A stretch of DNA of 64,000 nt from Salarias fasciatus (GCF_902148845.1 NC_043751.1:26078601-26142600); one strand, 5' to 3'; positions 23,093 through 37,100 are shown, numbered from the stretch's first letter. A program made the numbers and translations. The notes: generated by a model from the sequence alone, not told the origin.

Positions 23093-26000
23093 TCAGGTTG
23101 TAAATGCTCTGGCCTGTGACTGGGCAGACTGTGATTGTCCGGTGAGCGCTGCCTCTTGAGGACTTCTTTGGCTTTCCTTCCTGAACTGGTAGTGCCTGGG
23201 GTCCCCGGGCTGAAGCCCACTGAGTGTGTCCCTCTGTGGGTGTGGAAGGGTGGAAGGTTTTGACAAGCGGGGTAAAACGTCCCCACGTCTTTTGTCCTCT
23301 GTAGTGTCTTCGCATCGACTGGTCAAACTAAAAAGGAAGTAAATCAAAACAGTCTAATCAGGACAGCCAATCATGAATATCTAAAATTGGTGCTTTAAGT
23401 AATCAAAGCTATATTAACCTTTTTCCACTTGAGTCCCTTGGCCAAGGCACAAATGAGTTTGCAGATGATTCTGACTCTTTCAGAGGCGTGTTGTGTTTCT
23501 GGGTCTGCTCCATGACTGGTTCACACCCCAGCAGCGATTTGGCCACTGAAATGAGAGTGAAAAATGAAAAGCTGAAGACACCTCTCGATTAAGAATTGGA
23601 TTTAAAAAATACAATGTTACACGTTGCATCGGAACCTTCTGCCAAATATTCCTGTGCCTCACTCCGGTAGTTGGTCTTATTTCTGTCAGGATTTGAGGTG
23701 GAGGAAGTGTCTGGGATGAGGTAACGCTCTGAAACTCGCAGAGTGCTTCTGTCTTGGAAAATGTGCCCGGTGAACTTCACGGTGTTGAAGCTTGACAGCA
23801 GGCGCTTTGGCGTCACGACATCCGGAAACATCTTGACATGCATGAAGGAAGGAGATCTACAACAGAAGAAACAAAGCAGTTCTGAATGATGAGGATCTTC
23901 TCAGCATTCGGTTCTGTAAGCTCGGGATCATCGCTGCTCCAGCATCCCCTCTACTGACGAGGACAGAATCTCATTTTGAAATATACCTGTGGGGCGACGT
24001 CAATGCAGGTGATGGCCCTGAAAGAGAGACAGGTTTTACTACAGATAAATAAAGATGAAATATTCAGTGAGAGCTGGTCAAAGCTTACATTCAGACAAAC
24101 CTTTGCAGACTTTATATGAAGCAAAGCACTGCCGGCTGCTGTGGGGGTGCTGGTGCTTTGAGTGTGAGCAGTTGGGTGACGGCAGGAGGAGAGCGCTCAG
24201 GTGCAGCAGCTGAGAGGGACATCTCCACCGTCTGGCGTCCATCACTGCGCCTCCTGTGAAAACCGACTGTTCACTGCTGACGTCTTGATGGTTAGAAGTT
24301 ATTGTGCCTTTCTGAGAACCCTACCCGTGTGAGGAGAGTATGTGCCGACGTGTGGAGATGCTTTTGGTCTGTGTCGCATGGATGGGGCACTTATCTGTTC
24401 CGGACAAGCATTCTAGAAAAAAAAAAAAAGTATCAGATAAGATGACTTGTCTTACAATCTATCATCTAAAGTAGTTGCACTGCAGATTTGAACTAATGGT
24501 TCTGTCCGAACAATATGTTTATAACAGGATTGACAAAACGACACAAGGATGATTCATTGAGAGGATTCAGTCCCGGTGTTCTGGGTCATCCTTACCGAGA
24601 TGGGCTCGCAGCCCTGCCACAGTGTCACCTGTCTGACTTCTCCAGGATGGGTATCAGTGGGAGGGATCCCTTCTTTTCTGATGAGGCCATTTAACTGCAC
24701 AAAGACACAGATAGAAGCTGTGAACCGGAGCGGCTCAGGAAACATGAAATGAATCATTTTAATTATTAGATCTGTCTTCTAAATCAATTTCATACCCGCC
24801 ATTTCTTCCTGTGTTGTCCATCGGGCTTGACAAGGGCGCTCTTTTTACCTGAGTCGTCTTGAGGCGAGTTGGAGCTCTGCAGAGAGCATGAACAGGAAAT
24901 TCATGAGCTCATTAATACATTATGTGAGGACTCAAATGCGGCTGTCTTTTAAGCTTACTGTATTACTGATGTTGATGTGCTGGACCTTTGGCAGAAGACT
25001 ATTCTTCTCTCTGTCTGACAGCAACCTGTTCCTTTCTCTGCGATTCCTCAAGCGTCTTTTCTTCTTCTTCACTGGAGTTTGCTGCGGAGAACAGGACGAC
25101 TCGGTACACTGATTGATCTAAAGTCGTTTTTGCACAGTCACGATGAAAAAAACAGCAAACATAAAGAATGGAAACAGTATAGTACTGGACATTAGGTTAA
25201 TTGCCATACCTGTGGTATGGTAGTTTTTGGTTGGTTCAGTAGATGAACTGGGGGTCCATCTGAGTCCGAGCTGTTGGAACCGCTGGTGCTGACATCGCGA
25301 AGGAGGATTTTACACATTCAAATGAACATTGCAAATTGATATCACAAATGCAGTTATTCTTTAATTTAAAAAAAAAGACATTATTTCACCTGGTTTCCAA
25401 ATCCGACACCGAGAAGCGACAGTCAGTGCCCAAATCTTTACCAAGTCGCTCTCTGGCCTGCTTCCTCAGCAGTGCTGTCAGCTCTTTCAGACAGTAAATA
25501 ATCTGAAATAAAAACCACAGAAGACACATAATGCTCAAATCTAAGAATGGTGTATAAAGGTATCAGATTTGCAAAAATAATTATGTTCCTTTGTCAGATT
25601 GAGGTTGAAAATGGAGCTGGACGCATTCATCTCCCACCTTTGATGGATTGGGGTCACAATAGTCAAGCAGGGTGTCACAAAAGCAAAAGCCCAAGGACTT
25701 CAGGTCTCGAGTGGTAAAATGTGTTCCTGTCCTGTCGCCTAACATCAGAACAAATGAAAGCTTCTCAGACAAGATACACACAAAACTCACCAACTTGGAT
25801 TCAAACAGTGTACACTCACCCAGCGTTGAGCCTCCGAAGGTGGCCTCCATGGTGTAGCTGTTCTTGATGCCAAGTCTCCACATGACGATTCGTCCTGTGC
25901 CCTCTTTGCTCTTCTGCACTCGAAATTTGCAGCTCTTAAAGGAGAACTGAAGAAGAGTGTCACTTAGATAATGTAGAAGGACACCATCGTCTGTGTACAG

Positions 26001-29000
26001 TCAGACACTGGCAGAGTTTTAGCAGTTTATTAGGGATTTTAGAAGATGTCACAGTGTTTGAGAAACTTTTTTTCTTGGGTAAAACCCACATGTTAAAGGT
26101 TGAATAAAGCATAAAAGGTTACTTTACCTTACTACAGGCATTCTTGCTCATCATCAGTGGAAAGACTCTCTCGTGGAGTTTGAGTGAAGCGTTCCCTCGG
26201 GTGTTACAGCCGTACATGAACACATTGTTCTTACGGCTGTGGCCATGAAAGTCACAGTACAGGACGACCTCTGTCTCAGCCAAGAGTCTGTGGAAAGTAC
26301 AGAAGCAGAGCTCCATTCAGAACAAAACTGTGATCAATATTCAGAGGCAAAAATGCAAGAAGAAAAACAAAGAAATGCAATAAATGAACCATAAAAACAA
26401 AGAGTCAGAATTCTGTGGTTAAGGAGCATTGTATTTTATCATGTGGCCATCAGATCTTGCCTTTCCACCATATTTCGCGTGTGCCACACACACGGAAAGG
26501 CATCCCTGAGCAACGTCTTGTAGTTTCTATTGAGGTCTCTGCCAGCCAGAGAGCAGCGGCCATTCCCCACCACCACGCCATCTGGGTTCAGCATTGGCAC
26601 CACCTGCACACGATAAAGTACAGCGATCACAATTAAAAACTGATGTAATGGTCGTGACTTTTATTTTAACAGTATATTGAAGCCATTCAGAGGACAAGCT
26701 GAAACACTGACACGCATTATACTGAGGAAGAAAAGAGGTAAGGACCACCTTAAAAACAAAAGTGTTCCTGAGTAGTTGAGCATCATCTGAGTCCCCGAGC
26801 AGGAAATCCAGCAATCCCTCCATCATCCAGGACCCGTTGGTTTCACCGGGGTGCACCCGGGCCGTCACCACCACAGCCTTCTTGGCCCTGCCCTCCAGTT
26901 TGCCAACGCCCAGAGACGTGATGGTCAGCACATACACGGCATTCCCAGCCAGGCTGTGGCACAAGACTCGCACTTTGCAGTACGATGCGACCGCGGGGTT
27001 GGAAGATACGCGCCTCAGGTAGCACTGCAGGTGTGAGTAGGTGTAAGGGTAGCAGTGGGCCAAGTAGCAGGTGTCGGAGTCATAGGGAAACTGAAGCGTC
27101 CAGGACAGCGAGTACAAGGGAATGTTGTCGCCATTGTTGTCCTTTGCACTCTAAAAAGACATAATATCTTAATGATTAGATGAACTTTAAAAGTTGGGTC
27201 CAGTGATGATGGATTTTGAGGACATTTTCAATAGCACTTACTTCATTGCCATTCGGGTAGTATCTAATATTGGAGCCTGCGCGCTGCCACCCAACGCCGT
27301 TTTCTCCAGCAGCCCTCTCAGAGTAGAGAAGTGGCCTCATACCCACAGAATACAGGCTGCTGCTCTTCATCAGGTTGACGATGGTGAAGCGGTACGTCAC
27401 TCCAGCCTTCATGTTCCGGACCCTGAAGTAGAACCACTGTGTGTGCTTTGTGGTGTACAAGTCTGTGCGCAAAGTGAGCTCATAGCCGTAAACACCCCTG
27501 AGCAGGGAAGAAAAAAAGAGAGGCGAGGATTAATGAGAAAAATACAGGACTGAAAATGCAATGCTTGATAAGCTGAGACAGTAATTCACTGTTCTGCTCA
27601 GACTCACACTTGGACGGCCTTCTGAAGGTTCCCGCTCTCAAAGCGTGACTCAAACTCAAGAGTGAATTGTGTCTGATTGTCATAAGGAGTGGCGTTCTTT
27701 ATGGGTCCCTTGCTTCCTCCAACTCGAGAGCAGGTGAAATACGGTTGCTTGGTGACTTAAGAGAAAGAATCAAAGAAGAGAATGAGCATGAAAAGTTTAA
27801 TTTGTAGAAACTTTCAATTAAACATTATTTTGTGCTGATTTTCTCAAAACTTTCACAACACATGATCAAACACTCGTATAAAATAGCAACAATAATTGAA
27901 TAACTTTTTGAGTAATATTTAGTTTCTGTTATTGTATTATTTTAATGCATTTTTGCACCCCTTAATACATAATCAACCATGCCAATAATTTGAATGCGCA
28001 ATATAAAGGTGTTTATTAACAAGTTACCATGGTCAATGCAGTAGACCAAATTCCCCTTCTCCTCTCCGACCTGCAGGGGTGTCCTCTCAAGTCCTGTGGG
28101 CTGATAAAAAGGCTCTGGCTCTGGGGGATCCCACTCTGTCATACAGGAAAAAAAGACATGACAAACTTATTATTGCTATACTCAACACTGGATGGTTTGT
28201 TTGACTCAGCTCAGTCCATTAGGCTCACATTTTATTTAAATTGAATAGAGAATTTCAAACCTCTACCCCAAGCAGGGTTTGAATCCTTGTCCATCTTTCC
28301 TACACTTTTCCGTCTTTCTATATGTTCTCCCCAAGCAGAGCAGCAGAAACTTTCCACCTCTGAGGTTGGTTTTACATGAAGTCTCCACCTCTGAGTCTGG
28401 TTCTGCAGATTTCTTCCTATTAAAAATTCCTATTTTTCCTTTCTACCATCTCCTCTGCTTGCTTATGTGGAACTGCTGGTTTTTCTCTGTGAAAGTGCCT
28501 TGAAATGACTGCGTTGTATTTGGCGCTATAGAAATAAGCTTGAACTGAACTGCTCTTTGGTTGACTGCAGCCTTCAATAAAGATTTAACAACATTACTAG
28601 TTGGCCAACTGACATAACAGTTGAGCTAAAATTGAATTACGGTACCGATGTGCTGAATAACGTCGTTGACGACCTCACACTCGATGGGCCATCGAGGACG
28701 AGGGATCGATGGGAAGTTCACCAGGTCCAGCGGCGCCCTGAGACTCCAAACTGGTCGACCACCATCAAAGTTAATGAGCAGCTGCCTGGTCCGCAGCGTC
28801 TCGCTCAGGTTTAGGGTCACTGAACATAAACATGAATCGCATATTAAATGAGAGCGTCTTCATCTTCTGTTCTCACAGCATGCACAATTTAAGATATACA
28901 TTTTTTATCAGGTGTGTGACCCCTTTGCATTACCTAGGCCAAACAAGGCAAAAGGATTAAGCTGCACCTGATCGATTTAATCACCTCATCCACAAAAGAG

Positions 29001-29667
29001 CTCTTGTTTAATATATAATGAGCTAAAATTGAGTTCACTGCATTTTCTTCCAACACAACAGCATCACAAAGCCACTGTACCAATGTCACACTCAACTGTC
29101 AGCAAAGGTGTGATGCACACATTGCACATGCATGTTATCATGGCCTGTGTAAAGATAGCTTACTCTGTTTCCTCCCAGTTAACTCATCCTCATCTTCCTC
29201 TGTGTTGGAGTCCAGTTTTTCCACCTGGCACTCATTCCACCAGTTTCTGATGGTAGAGACTGCCATGTGCGATGTTTCCTCTGTCTGGTTTGGAAACATG
29301 TCAAAACTGTCATCCTGATGAGATAACAATTCATGTTAGTTATTTTAGTGCTGTGTTTTTTTTTTTGTTTTTTTTTTAGTGTTCATTTATTACAATGAAA
29401 CAGCATTAAGTCCTTATTCAAATCTTCATAAACATACAATTACTGATTTTCAACACAAGCATTTCACATTCATATCAGAGTGGTTGTGATGACTGATGGG
29501 ATCATAAATTCCAAATAAGTCCTGATAAAAAGTGGTGGAAATCAGTGATGCAGTTTTTTTTTATGAAATATGTAAATATTTTTGATTTTTGCAGTGAAAT
29601 TTCTAGAAAATAAAAGCAAGTTTAAAAAACTCACATGAGAGGTGTTGGAGGGATTTCTGACCGGCAT
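23093..29667 (-). CDS. agbl2: AGBL2 (CCP2) cytosolic carboxypeptidase
   Basis: Twenty-two coding exons close in frame to 1050 residues. The first are 29635-29667, 29164-29314, 28646-28819, 28028-28135, 27608-27755, 27242-27497, 26749-27150, 26461-26603, 26128-26287, 25820-25946 and 25638-25738; the last is 23093-23327. The CCP N-terminal domain ([59 protein letters not shown]) leads into an M14 carboxypeptidase domain. Zinc ligands lie in [16 protein letters not shown] and [11 protein letters not shown], the substrate-site motif is [20 protein letters not shown], and the catalytic Glu is in [17 protein letters not shown]2 removes glutamates from tubulin side chains or C-termini and sits at centrioles and cilia. 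AGBL3 is the close paralogue; adjacency to fnbp4, as in human 11p11.2, favours agbl2. The C-terminal third is Lys/Arg/Ser-rich and poorly conserved. The seventh intron appears to be GC-AG. Confidence 0.9.
28278..28557 (+). repeat. 3' tail of a dispersed teleost retroelement
   Basis: In an agbl2 intron. It contains paired CCACCTCTGAG segments, then CTGCTGGTTTTTCTCTGTGA, GTGCCTTGAAATGACTG and GGCGCTATAGAAATAAGCTT, ending in GAACTGAACTG. This matches the widely dispersed fish sequence ending in TTGAATTGAATTG, generally regarded as a non-LTR retroelement tail. The family was not determined. Confidence 0.5.
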
Positions 29668-30069
29668 CTCCACCGGTCTCTCTCCCTACAAACACCATCA
29701 GCAGTCACACATTTCTTTACTAAACCGAGCTTAAACCAACTGCACGATGTCAGTCTTCAACACACGGCATTTTTAACAGTAATTTTGCTGAAATGTATCA
29801 AACTGAACCCTAAAGTTGTAGCTCACCATTATCAAAGTTAGCCAAGTACAGCCTCAGGTTGCTAAATCAAGTTAGCTTCAGCTGCGACACTAACCTCAGC
29901 TAAAGCGTCCCGCGGGATTTATGACTGTCCGTCAGCGTCTCATCTTCCTCTTGTTTCATTATTCTTCGTGTATAAAGGAAGTATTCGCATAATACACACA
30001 GAAGCGAGCTGGACAGCCACCACAGACTGGAGCGATCTGTCTACACACACACACGCGCGCACACACACT

Positions 30070-30082
30070 GTTACCAAGCAAC
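30070..30082 (+). promoter_or_regulatory. agbl2: RFX X-box motif 1 upstream of agbl2
   Basis: GTTACCAAGCAAC matches the RFX consensus GTNRCC-N(0-3)-RGYAAC at every fixed position with a 1 bp spacer. It is about 400 bp upstream of the agbl2 start codon and 22 bp from a second X-box. Confidence 0.6.
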
Positions 30083-30104
30083 GGATTTGCGCAACAACAC
30101 TGTG

Positions 30105-30118
30105 GTTGCCATGGAAAT
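30105..30118 (+). promoter_or_regulatory. agbl2: RFX X-box motif 2 upstream of agbl2
   Basis: GTTGCCATGGAAAT differs from the canonical X-box palindrome GTTGCCATGGAAAC only at the last base. Together with the site at 30070 it forms a tandem pair, a strong hint of RFX control of this tubulin-modifying enzyme. Confidence 0.6.
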
Positions 30119-30680
30119 ATTGACTAGGGCCTCAGAAGCAAGATTGTCGAGAAAAACTTACGTTTTTTGTTTTCTTCTGGGCAATAAAGTTTCTTTTTTC
30201 TTTAGTTTATCAATATAAAGGTATACTATTACCAGCTTCAGTTTAAGTTTATCCAAAGATGGACACGTGCTCAACCGTGATGTCATCACGTTGGCAACGT
30301 CACACTTTTTTTTTCCCAATACGATTGAAAACAATCATATTGCAATGACAAGGTCAATTCACAAACAAATCCCACAGCAGGTAACCCCATCTCTCTGCAT
30401 CTTGTCAGTTTAGTCGTCTTTATCCTAAATGTTCGTCCACTTGCTCCTGGTATTTTCGTCTCTTGACAACAGTTGTGTGCACTTTGTCACTTTCTGAAGC
30501 GATTCAGGCTGGTTCAACGTTGAAGCTTCCGATTGTGATCGCCTACTGCTCGGCTGACCATGTCACCTAAGCCAACTAAACATATTCAAGCTAATCCTGT
30601 ACCCACTTATTAGGTTCCCTTGAAAATGTCCAGCATATTGTGTCCTCACAAAAAAAAATAAATTCCACAAAAGAAAAAAA

Positions 30681-31116
30681 CGGTATCGCTTTGAATTTTT
30701 TAATAACTTTTTACAAAATATACAAGTTCAATGGCATTCCCTTCCCTTTTCACAAACATTACTTCTCCCATTATACAGCTTATATACAGTTGTAAAAATG
30801 ATCTTTAAAAAAAAGCCAACCAATATACTGTACTGTCTAAATGGGTCTTTACAGAGTGATGACCAAATACTGATAATTTGATGACCCGAGGACATTTGGC
30901 ACATTAACAAATATACCTCCAAAATCCCAAAAAATAAAGACATTTAGGCCCCTCTGTGTGAATGGCCCGCCAAGGAGGGGCTTCTGTAGGTCTCATCAGA
31001 TCACGTGATGTTCATGTCCACTGGTCACTGAACAAATTCAACTGGATATGGCCGTTCACGGAAATGAAATGCATTTTAAAAAGGCTGACTAAGGGATAGA
31101 CGACTTCGGCTGGGTG
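30681..31116 (-). other. fnbp4: fnbp4 3' UTR
   Basis: Extends from the fnbp4 stop to a likely minus-strand ATTAAA signal (complement of 30699-30704). Nothing coding. Confidence 0.4.
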
Positions 31117-34100
31117 TTATGTGCTGTTCATCATCTTCCGTTTTTTCAAACGGTCCCTCCAGTCGTCAGGCAACGCCTCGAAGTTGGCATTCTTTGAGGC
31201 TTTTCCCCTGAAAGTTTAAAAACAGTGAGAACTCAGTTAGATTGTATGCACAGCATTGATTAAGCTGTGGAAACAGTATAGTGTCTGTTCTGAACCATAC
31301 GTCATGAGCTGCTGTTGCTTCCAGTCTTCAATACTCTTCTTGTTGAGCTGGTCTCTGTCTTCATCACTGGAGCTGCTCTTCTCTTCTTCATCCAACTCCT
31401 TCTGGATGGTCTGCCACTTCTTCACCAAGGAGGGCATTTTGGTCTTACTTTTCTTGGACTGAAGATGCAGATGAGGAATTAGTCAAAATATAAGTGTGAA
31501 ACATCTGAATTTAACAACGAATGGGGTTGAAGGGAGCGCTTCGTGTAAATTTAAATTAGACTAACCTTCTCCTTTTTTGGTTTTTTGCTCTTGTCCACGG
31601 GCAGAGGTTTGGCTCCGGGAGGCTCAAATGGCGGCTGGGGTGGTGGCAGTGGTGGCTGAGGAGGCAGGGCTGGTAGAGGAGGGGCAGGAGGTTCACAGGG
31701 GACTAAAGGTGCCGCCACAGCTGGCACAGCCCAATAAGCAGCTGCCGACATCAGAGGGGCTGCAGACAGGGCGAAACCTGGAAACAACGGAGATTGGCTT
31801 GGTTCCATGATGGCTGGAAAACATTTGACACTCTTATATCAGAGGCAGTGGGGTGCTTTTACCTGCACTGACAGCTGGCTGTGTGTAGAGAATGGGACTG
31901 CTGCCGATTGTTATGGTCTTTCCAAGCTGGCTGGCTTTTCGTTTTTGACCCTTTCCCAGGGAACCTGATGGCTCAATAATCTGTGTGTAAAACAGGAACA
32001 AAGAAGTTAAAAGCTTTGAATTCTCCGTTTTGAATGTACTTCTGTATCGTGTTTTTCTGCCATACCTTCATCCCAGCCATGCCGGGGGGCAAAGGAGGCC
32101 TCCCGCTGCCATCGTCTTCAGTTCCAGGAGCGGGAGGCTCCTCGTCGTCGTCGTCCATCTCCATCTCCACCTCCATGATCTCTCCATCACTGTCAGGAGG
32201 AGGGGGAGGGGGAGGGGGCGAGCCTGGCGGGAGAGGTGGAGGTGGGGGGTAGTTGGACGGTGGTGGAGGAGGGCTGTTGGGAAGCGGTGGCTGGGGAGGG
32301 GGCCAAACAGATGATGTGCTGGACTCGGGAGGTGGATGTGGTGGGGCAGCAAACGGAGGAGGTCCTGTTGAGAAAAGAAAACCTGTTTTTTTTTCCTTTC
32401 AATCCAAAGTTTTATGATCAGCGAAACGAAGTTACACAGCACTGAGAAAACTACTGTACGGGAAGAACTGTAAGACCCACGCTTCAAGTGGAAACATTGA
32501 TGCATTTTCATTTCACACTCACATGGCAACCTTTTGAAAACAATATCTGTTTACGGCACAAACACCGAAAACAACAGTTTTCTTGTCGGCACCCACTAGC
32601 GCCCTTTTTGTTTTTGCAACGAAACGACACAAACATGTATGCAGAGAACAATGTCCCATAAATATTAACAACGGCAAGTACATGGAAATCTGTCTGGACA
32701 GAAGACCAAGTTGGATTGCTATTACAATGACTGTTAACCATACAACTACCAAATAGCAAGAATATGGACAGGGAGTCACGACACCTTAGTGGCCACTGTC
32801 TACTGTTAATGTACTTCCGCATGTTTTCTTGGAAAATGATTCACTAAAGCCACAACGTGCAGGTGCAGTAGCAGCCTTTCTGTGGTCTACACAGAGAGGG
32901 AGTTATAGCATTTGCAAAAACTTCTACCTTAGAAGCAGTTTTCAGAGGCTCCAAACACCGTTGCTGTGTAAACAGACTCCAAAACACCCACACACTCAAA
33001 ACAGAGACGGCAGCAGTAGCCCACCGGCAGATGTAGACGATTTGTTTTCTCCTTGGCTTGATGTCTGTGATTTGCCGTTTTTTGGGTCATCCTCCTTGTC
33101 CTCTTCTGTTGGAAAATCCCACTGCGAGGAACCGGTCCGGTCCTTCACATAGAAATACCGCCTGTGCTCTCTAAAGAGTGGGACAACAGAGATAAAAGGC
33201 AAGAGTCTTAACCACCAGCCTCGAAACTTGCCGAGCGCCTTGATACCCTGGGTCACTGGGGCAAGAATGTGGACATTACGGCCACAGTGATGTTGGTGTG
33301 GACAGCAATTTTAGCCATCCGGGGACTAAAGGCCAATTAGAATGTGGTTCTGGGTGTGGACAGGGAAACCCACCTTGCTTTCAAGAATATTTAAAGTAAA
33401 ACAAATCATCAAGGTCCTGAAAGTAGCAATCAGCAGCTCACACCATGGTTGTCACATTGTTCTGTTTTAGACAACCATTGCCTCCCAGACACAGGAACAC
33501 GCCAGGGAAGAACATCATCATCATCATCAGCATCATCATCAACAACCATATTCCAGAACAAGCACACAGTCAACTCATTTTACATCAGAAGAAAGTAAAA
33601 AATAAACAAAACAGGAAGACATATGGAATAAGAGTTGGTCTGACCTGCTGGATTCCCGTCATTGCTCCGTCTTCACCTTTTATTGATGCGTGACACTCGT
33701 CGCTTCCACGGCATCACTCTGTCTGCATTGCATTCTGGGGGTTGTAGTCCTGCAAAGTGCAAAGCTCTCCCAGGCAACCAGCCCCCTACCATACACCCCC
33801 TCCCAGGCTTTCCACTGACTTAATCAGTTTACAAATGCCCTCCGCAAACGGGGCTTAGGGAGTCGTCTCTGCGGCAGGATCATTTAACAGGAAGCAGGCT
33901 GGCCCTGAGTGGATGCAGCCTCACATGTAAGGACTGCATCACACAAACCCTCAAGAGTCTGTCTCTCGTAAGTATTTTTGATCCACTCGGACTGGGTTAA
34001 ACATCTCCCCCAAGTCATGATACACAGTCTGCAACCTCGGCACTGAGGGAGGCATCGTCACACGGTAAAGGGTTTTGCTTTGGAGGGGGGCGAGGGAGTT

Positions 34101-37100
34101 TAGAGATGTGAAAGGTAAGGAGCGCGTACCTGTCCCAGTGGCAGGACCAGCCTTTAGGGGTGGCGTTAAGTTCGTAATATTTTATGTGTTCGGCAGCTTC
34201 CTGAAGCCTGCGGCGAAGATAGACGCCATTCAGAGCACCCTCCCTCCAGTCAGCGATTCTTGTCTGGAAAAAAGAAAATGAAAAAGAGCCGGAGACGAGC
34301 AGAGTGAGTTCAATCATTTAAAAGACTGAACAACTAAACAGTCAGATGACAGATGAGTCACAGGAGAATTAATTTCTAAGAAAGTCCTTGAATAACACTC
34401 CATGATGGATTATGATGTGCATTTTAGACGTTAGTCACCAACATGACCAAGTGCGAAATCATACGGAAAAAAATTACAGGAACATTTTTGCAATACGGCT
34501 CTAAATAAAAGTTAGTAAATACTGTTTGACACTGAATTATTATCCTCTTACCTCAGTCTGTAGCAGAAGAAGCTGGAAGTTTGAGATCGCCTTTTTGTTT
34601 ATTCCCAGGAACTCCATCTTGCTGGTTAAGGTGTTTGCCAGTTCTCCAATCTGAAACTACAATTACACACACAATTAACTTGTGTCTAGTAAGAGAATAT
34701 CAAAACTGTCAGGGTTGATTTTAGCAAGGTAGTTACCTTGAGCTCAGGTGTTTCCACTTTGAGCTCAGATGTTTCCGTCTCCTCTTTCACAGGCGGCTTC
34801 GAAGCTGTTTTGTCTTCGGAGTCTTTCACTTCCTTGTCTTCTCCTTCTGTGACACTTTCTAAAACTTTAGAAACTGCCACAAGAAACAAGAAAAATGTAT
34901 TTTACACATTAATATTTTAACAGAATATCACCCGCTCCTGAATGTTTAAGAACTACCCATCTTTACTTGAACTCACCCGAGTCTGTGCTGTCCACTAAGT
35001 CGGACCCTCTGCTGTTTGAGTCGGGGCTGGCAGCACAGGGAAAGACAGTCTTCCACCGGTTCTTTTTCAATAACTGACCACGGGAGGCAGAGACGTCTTG
35101 GCTCGTCTCAGAGCTAGGACTGGAGCCCCCCGCACTCCCGTCGCCTTCCTCCAAAGCTCGGAGTTCAGCCTAAGAGTCAGGTGCAATAATTGAGTTACCA
35201 AGATCAAAATTTGCTACTCACCAAGAAAACAGAACCCACCATCCTGTACAATGGGAGTTTGAAAATAGTTCCAGCCAATAATCAAATCTATATACGGCAT
35301 TGACCACCCACCTTTTTTCTTTCAAGAGCAAGCTCGAGCTCCACTGTGTCTTCTTCCGTTTCCTCTTCAGCCTCAGAGGTGTCTCCAGACTGTTTCTTGG
35401 TGGAAACGTCTTTCTGGACTGTTGGTGCCGATTCCGAGTCCAGGCAGGGTATCGAGGGGGATCCCACTGGACGAACACCCTCCCCATCAGAATCTAAACT
35501 GTTCTCCGGCTCGTCCAAGCCTCTGAGCAGTTTTTTCCTCCATTTTTCTTCTGCCTCTTTCACTTCGGAGGAGATCAAAGGACCAAGGAGCGATGCAGCC
35601 ACTCCACGACGCTCCTCCTCTTCACTCGTGAGACCTACTACACTCTCAATTACCTCCTTTTAGAGAAAGAAAAAAAATTAGTAACAGAAAAACAATCACT
35701 CCACTTGATGTTTGACTGAAACTTGCCTTCACTTTGGTCTCTTTCACTGTTGTTGGTGCTGCAGCCGAGGCAACATTTTCCTCAGCATAGTAACCTGCAT
35801 GGCCTGTACCATTGCCATTTACACTAGAGCTACGGAGAAAATAAAAAGACACAAAACACAGATTAATTTCACCACAAGTAACAAAATTACTTCATCGGGC
35901 TTCAAGGATAAATTTCCTATTTCAGAACTTGTGACCATGCTATGAACCCAGCTGTCAGTGTGCTCTACCTGTTGCCATGCTGACTCAGGTTTTGCACCTG
36001 ATCAGCCAGATAGTGCGGGAGCTCCCAGGACACCTCGTTAGTCTGAGTGTTCCAGTAGTAATGGCAGCCAGAGTTCTCGTCCCACACCTCCTGCCAGTCA
36101 CCCATCTCTACACCAACTGCAACAGCAGCACATGAAGGAAATGTTTCAAAACAAATCAATAAATCCAACAGTACTATATTATGGACAGTAATGAATTCAC
36201 CCTTAAAACAACAAGAAAAAAAACACATCCATCAAATGAAACAAAAATGGTTTTAATAAAGTGAAGATCTTTGAATTCCACCCATCTTTGGAATGTTTTA
36301 CTTTTGTTCAAGTGAAACAAAAAAAAATCTCTTATGTACGCACACCTTAAAATAAAGATTGTTACCTCCTGCCAGAGAGTACTGTGTATTGTACTCAAAG
36401 TCTGCATTGTTTTGATTTGCCCCATCACTGGCAGCTGGATGCTGAGCACTGCCTTCTGGTTTGGGCGGTACAGTGTTTGGATCTGAAGGATTAGATGTTG
36501 TGTCATCTGGAGTTGGTTGAGTTGTGATGGCATCAATTTCCTGGGATGACAGGGAGAAAAAAAAAAAAGCTTACTTTCATGTCTAAGATGAGATTTCACT
36601 CACAAGAATGACACATCAGTGCAATAGTTTGCACATCAAATGATTACGACTACTGAGACAACTTCGGAAATTGTAATAAAAATCCATCTCGTTGGAGTCC
36701 TACCGTTTAAGGATCAATGACAGATCTTAAAACAGTGTTTTCTTTTAGATTACAGCAAAACACTGTGCTGCCAATCGTGGCTGACTGTGTCCTGATTTTT
36801 GAAAGAAAAGAAACCCCTTTGCATTGGTTTGGCAACACTGAATATATAAACCTGCTCATTTCATTTTAGCAAAGGTAATAATAAAACCGACAACTATGGA
36901 ACAAATGGCCTCAACGACTGCACATTTAGTTAATTAATTAATGGATTAAACAAAGTATCATATTGACTTCCACAAGCAAACAGAGGAGATTACAAAAGCA
37001 GAATATCAGTATCACTTCAGATAAATCTGCCCAACAGATGTTAAGCATGCTTATTCCAAAACAACCACCAGCAATCAATCAAGTGAAAAAACAACATTTG

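Larger units (their letters stand above)
29668..30680. other. agbl2 upstream region
   Basis: Presumed agbl2 promoter and 5' UTR. It has an (AC)n/(GC)n tract near 30041-30068 directly followed by two X-box motifs. No coding sequence or repeat recognised in the remainder. Confidence 0.4.
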
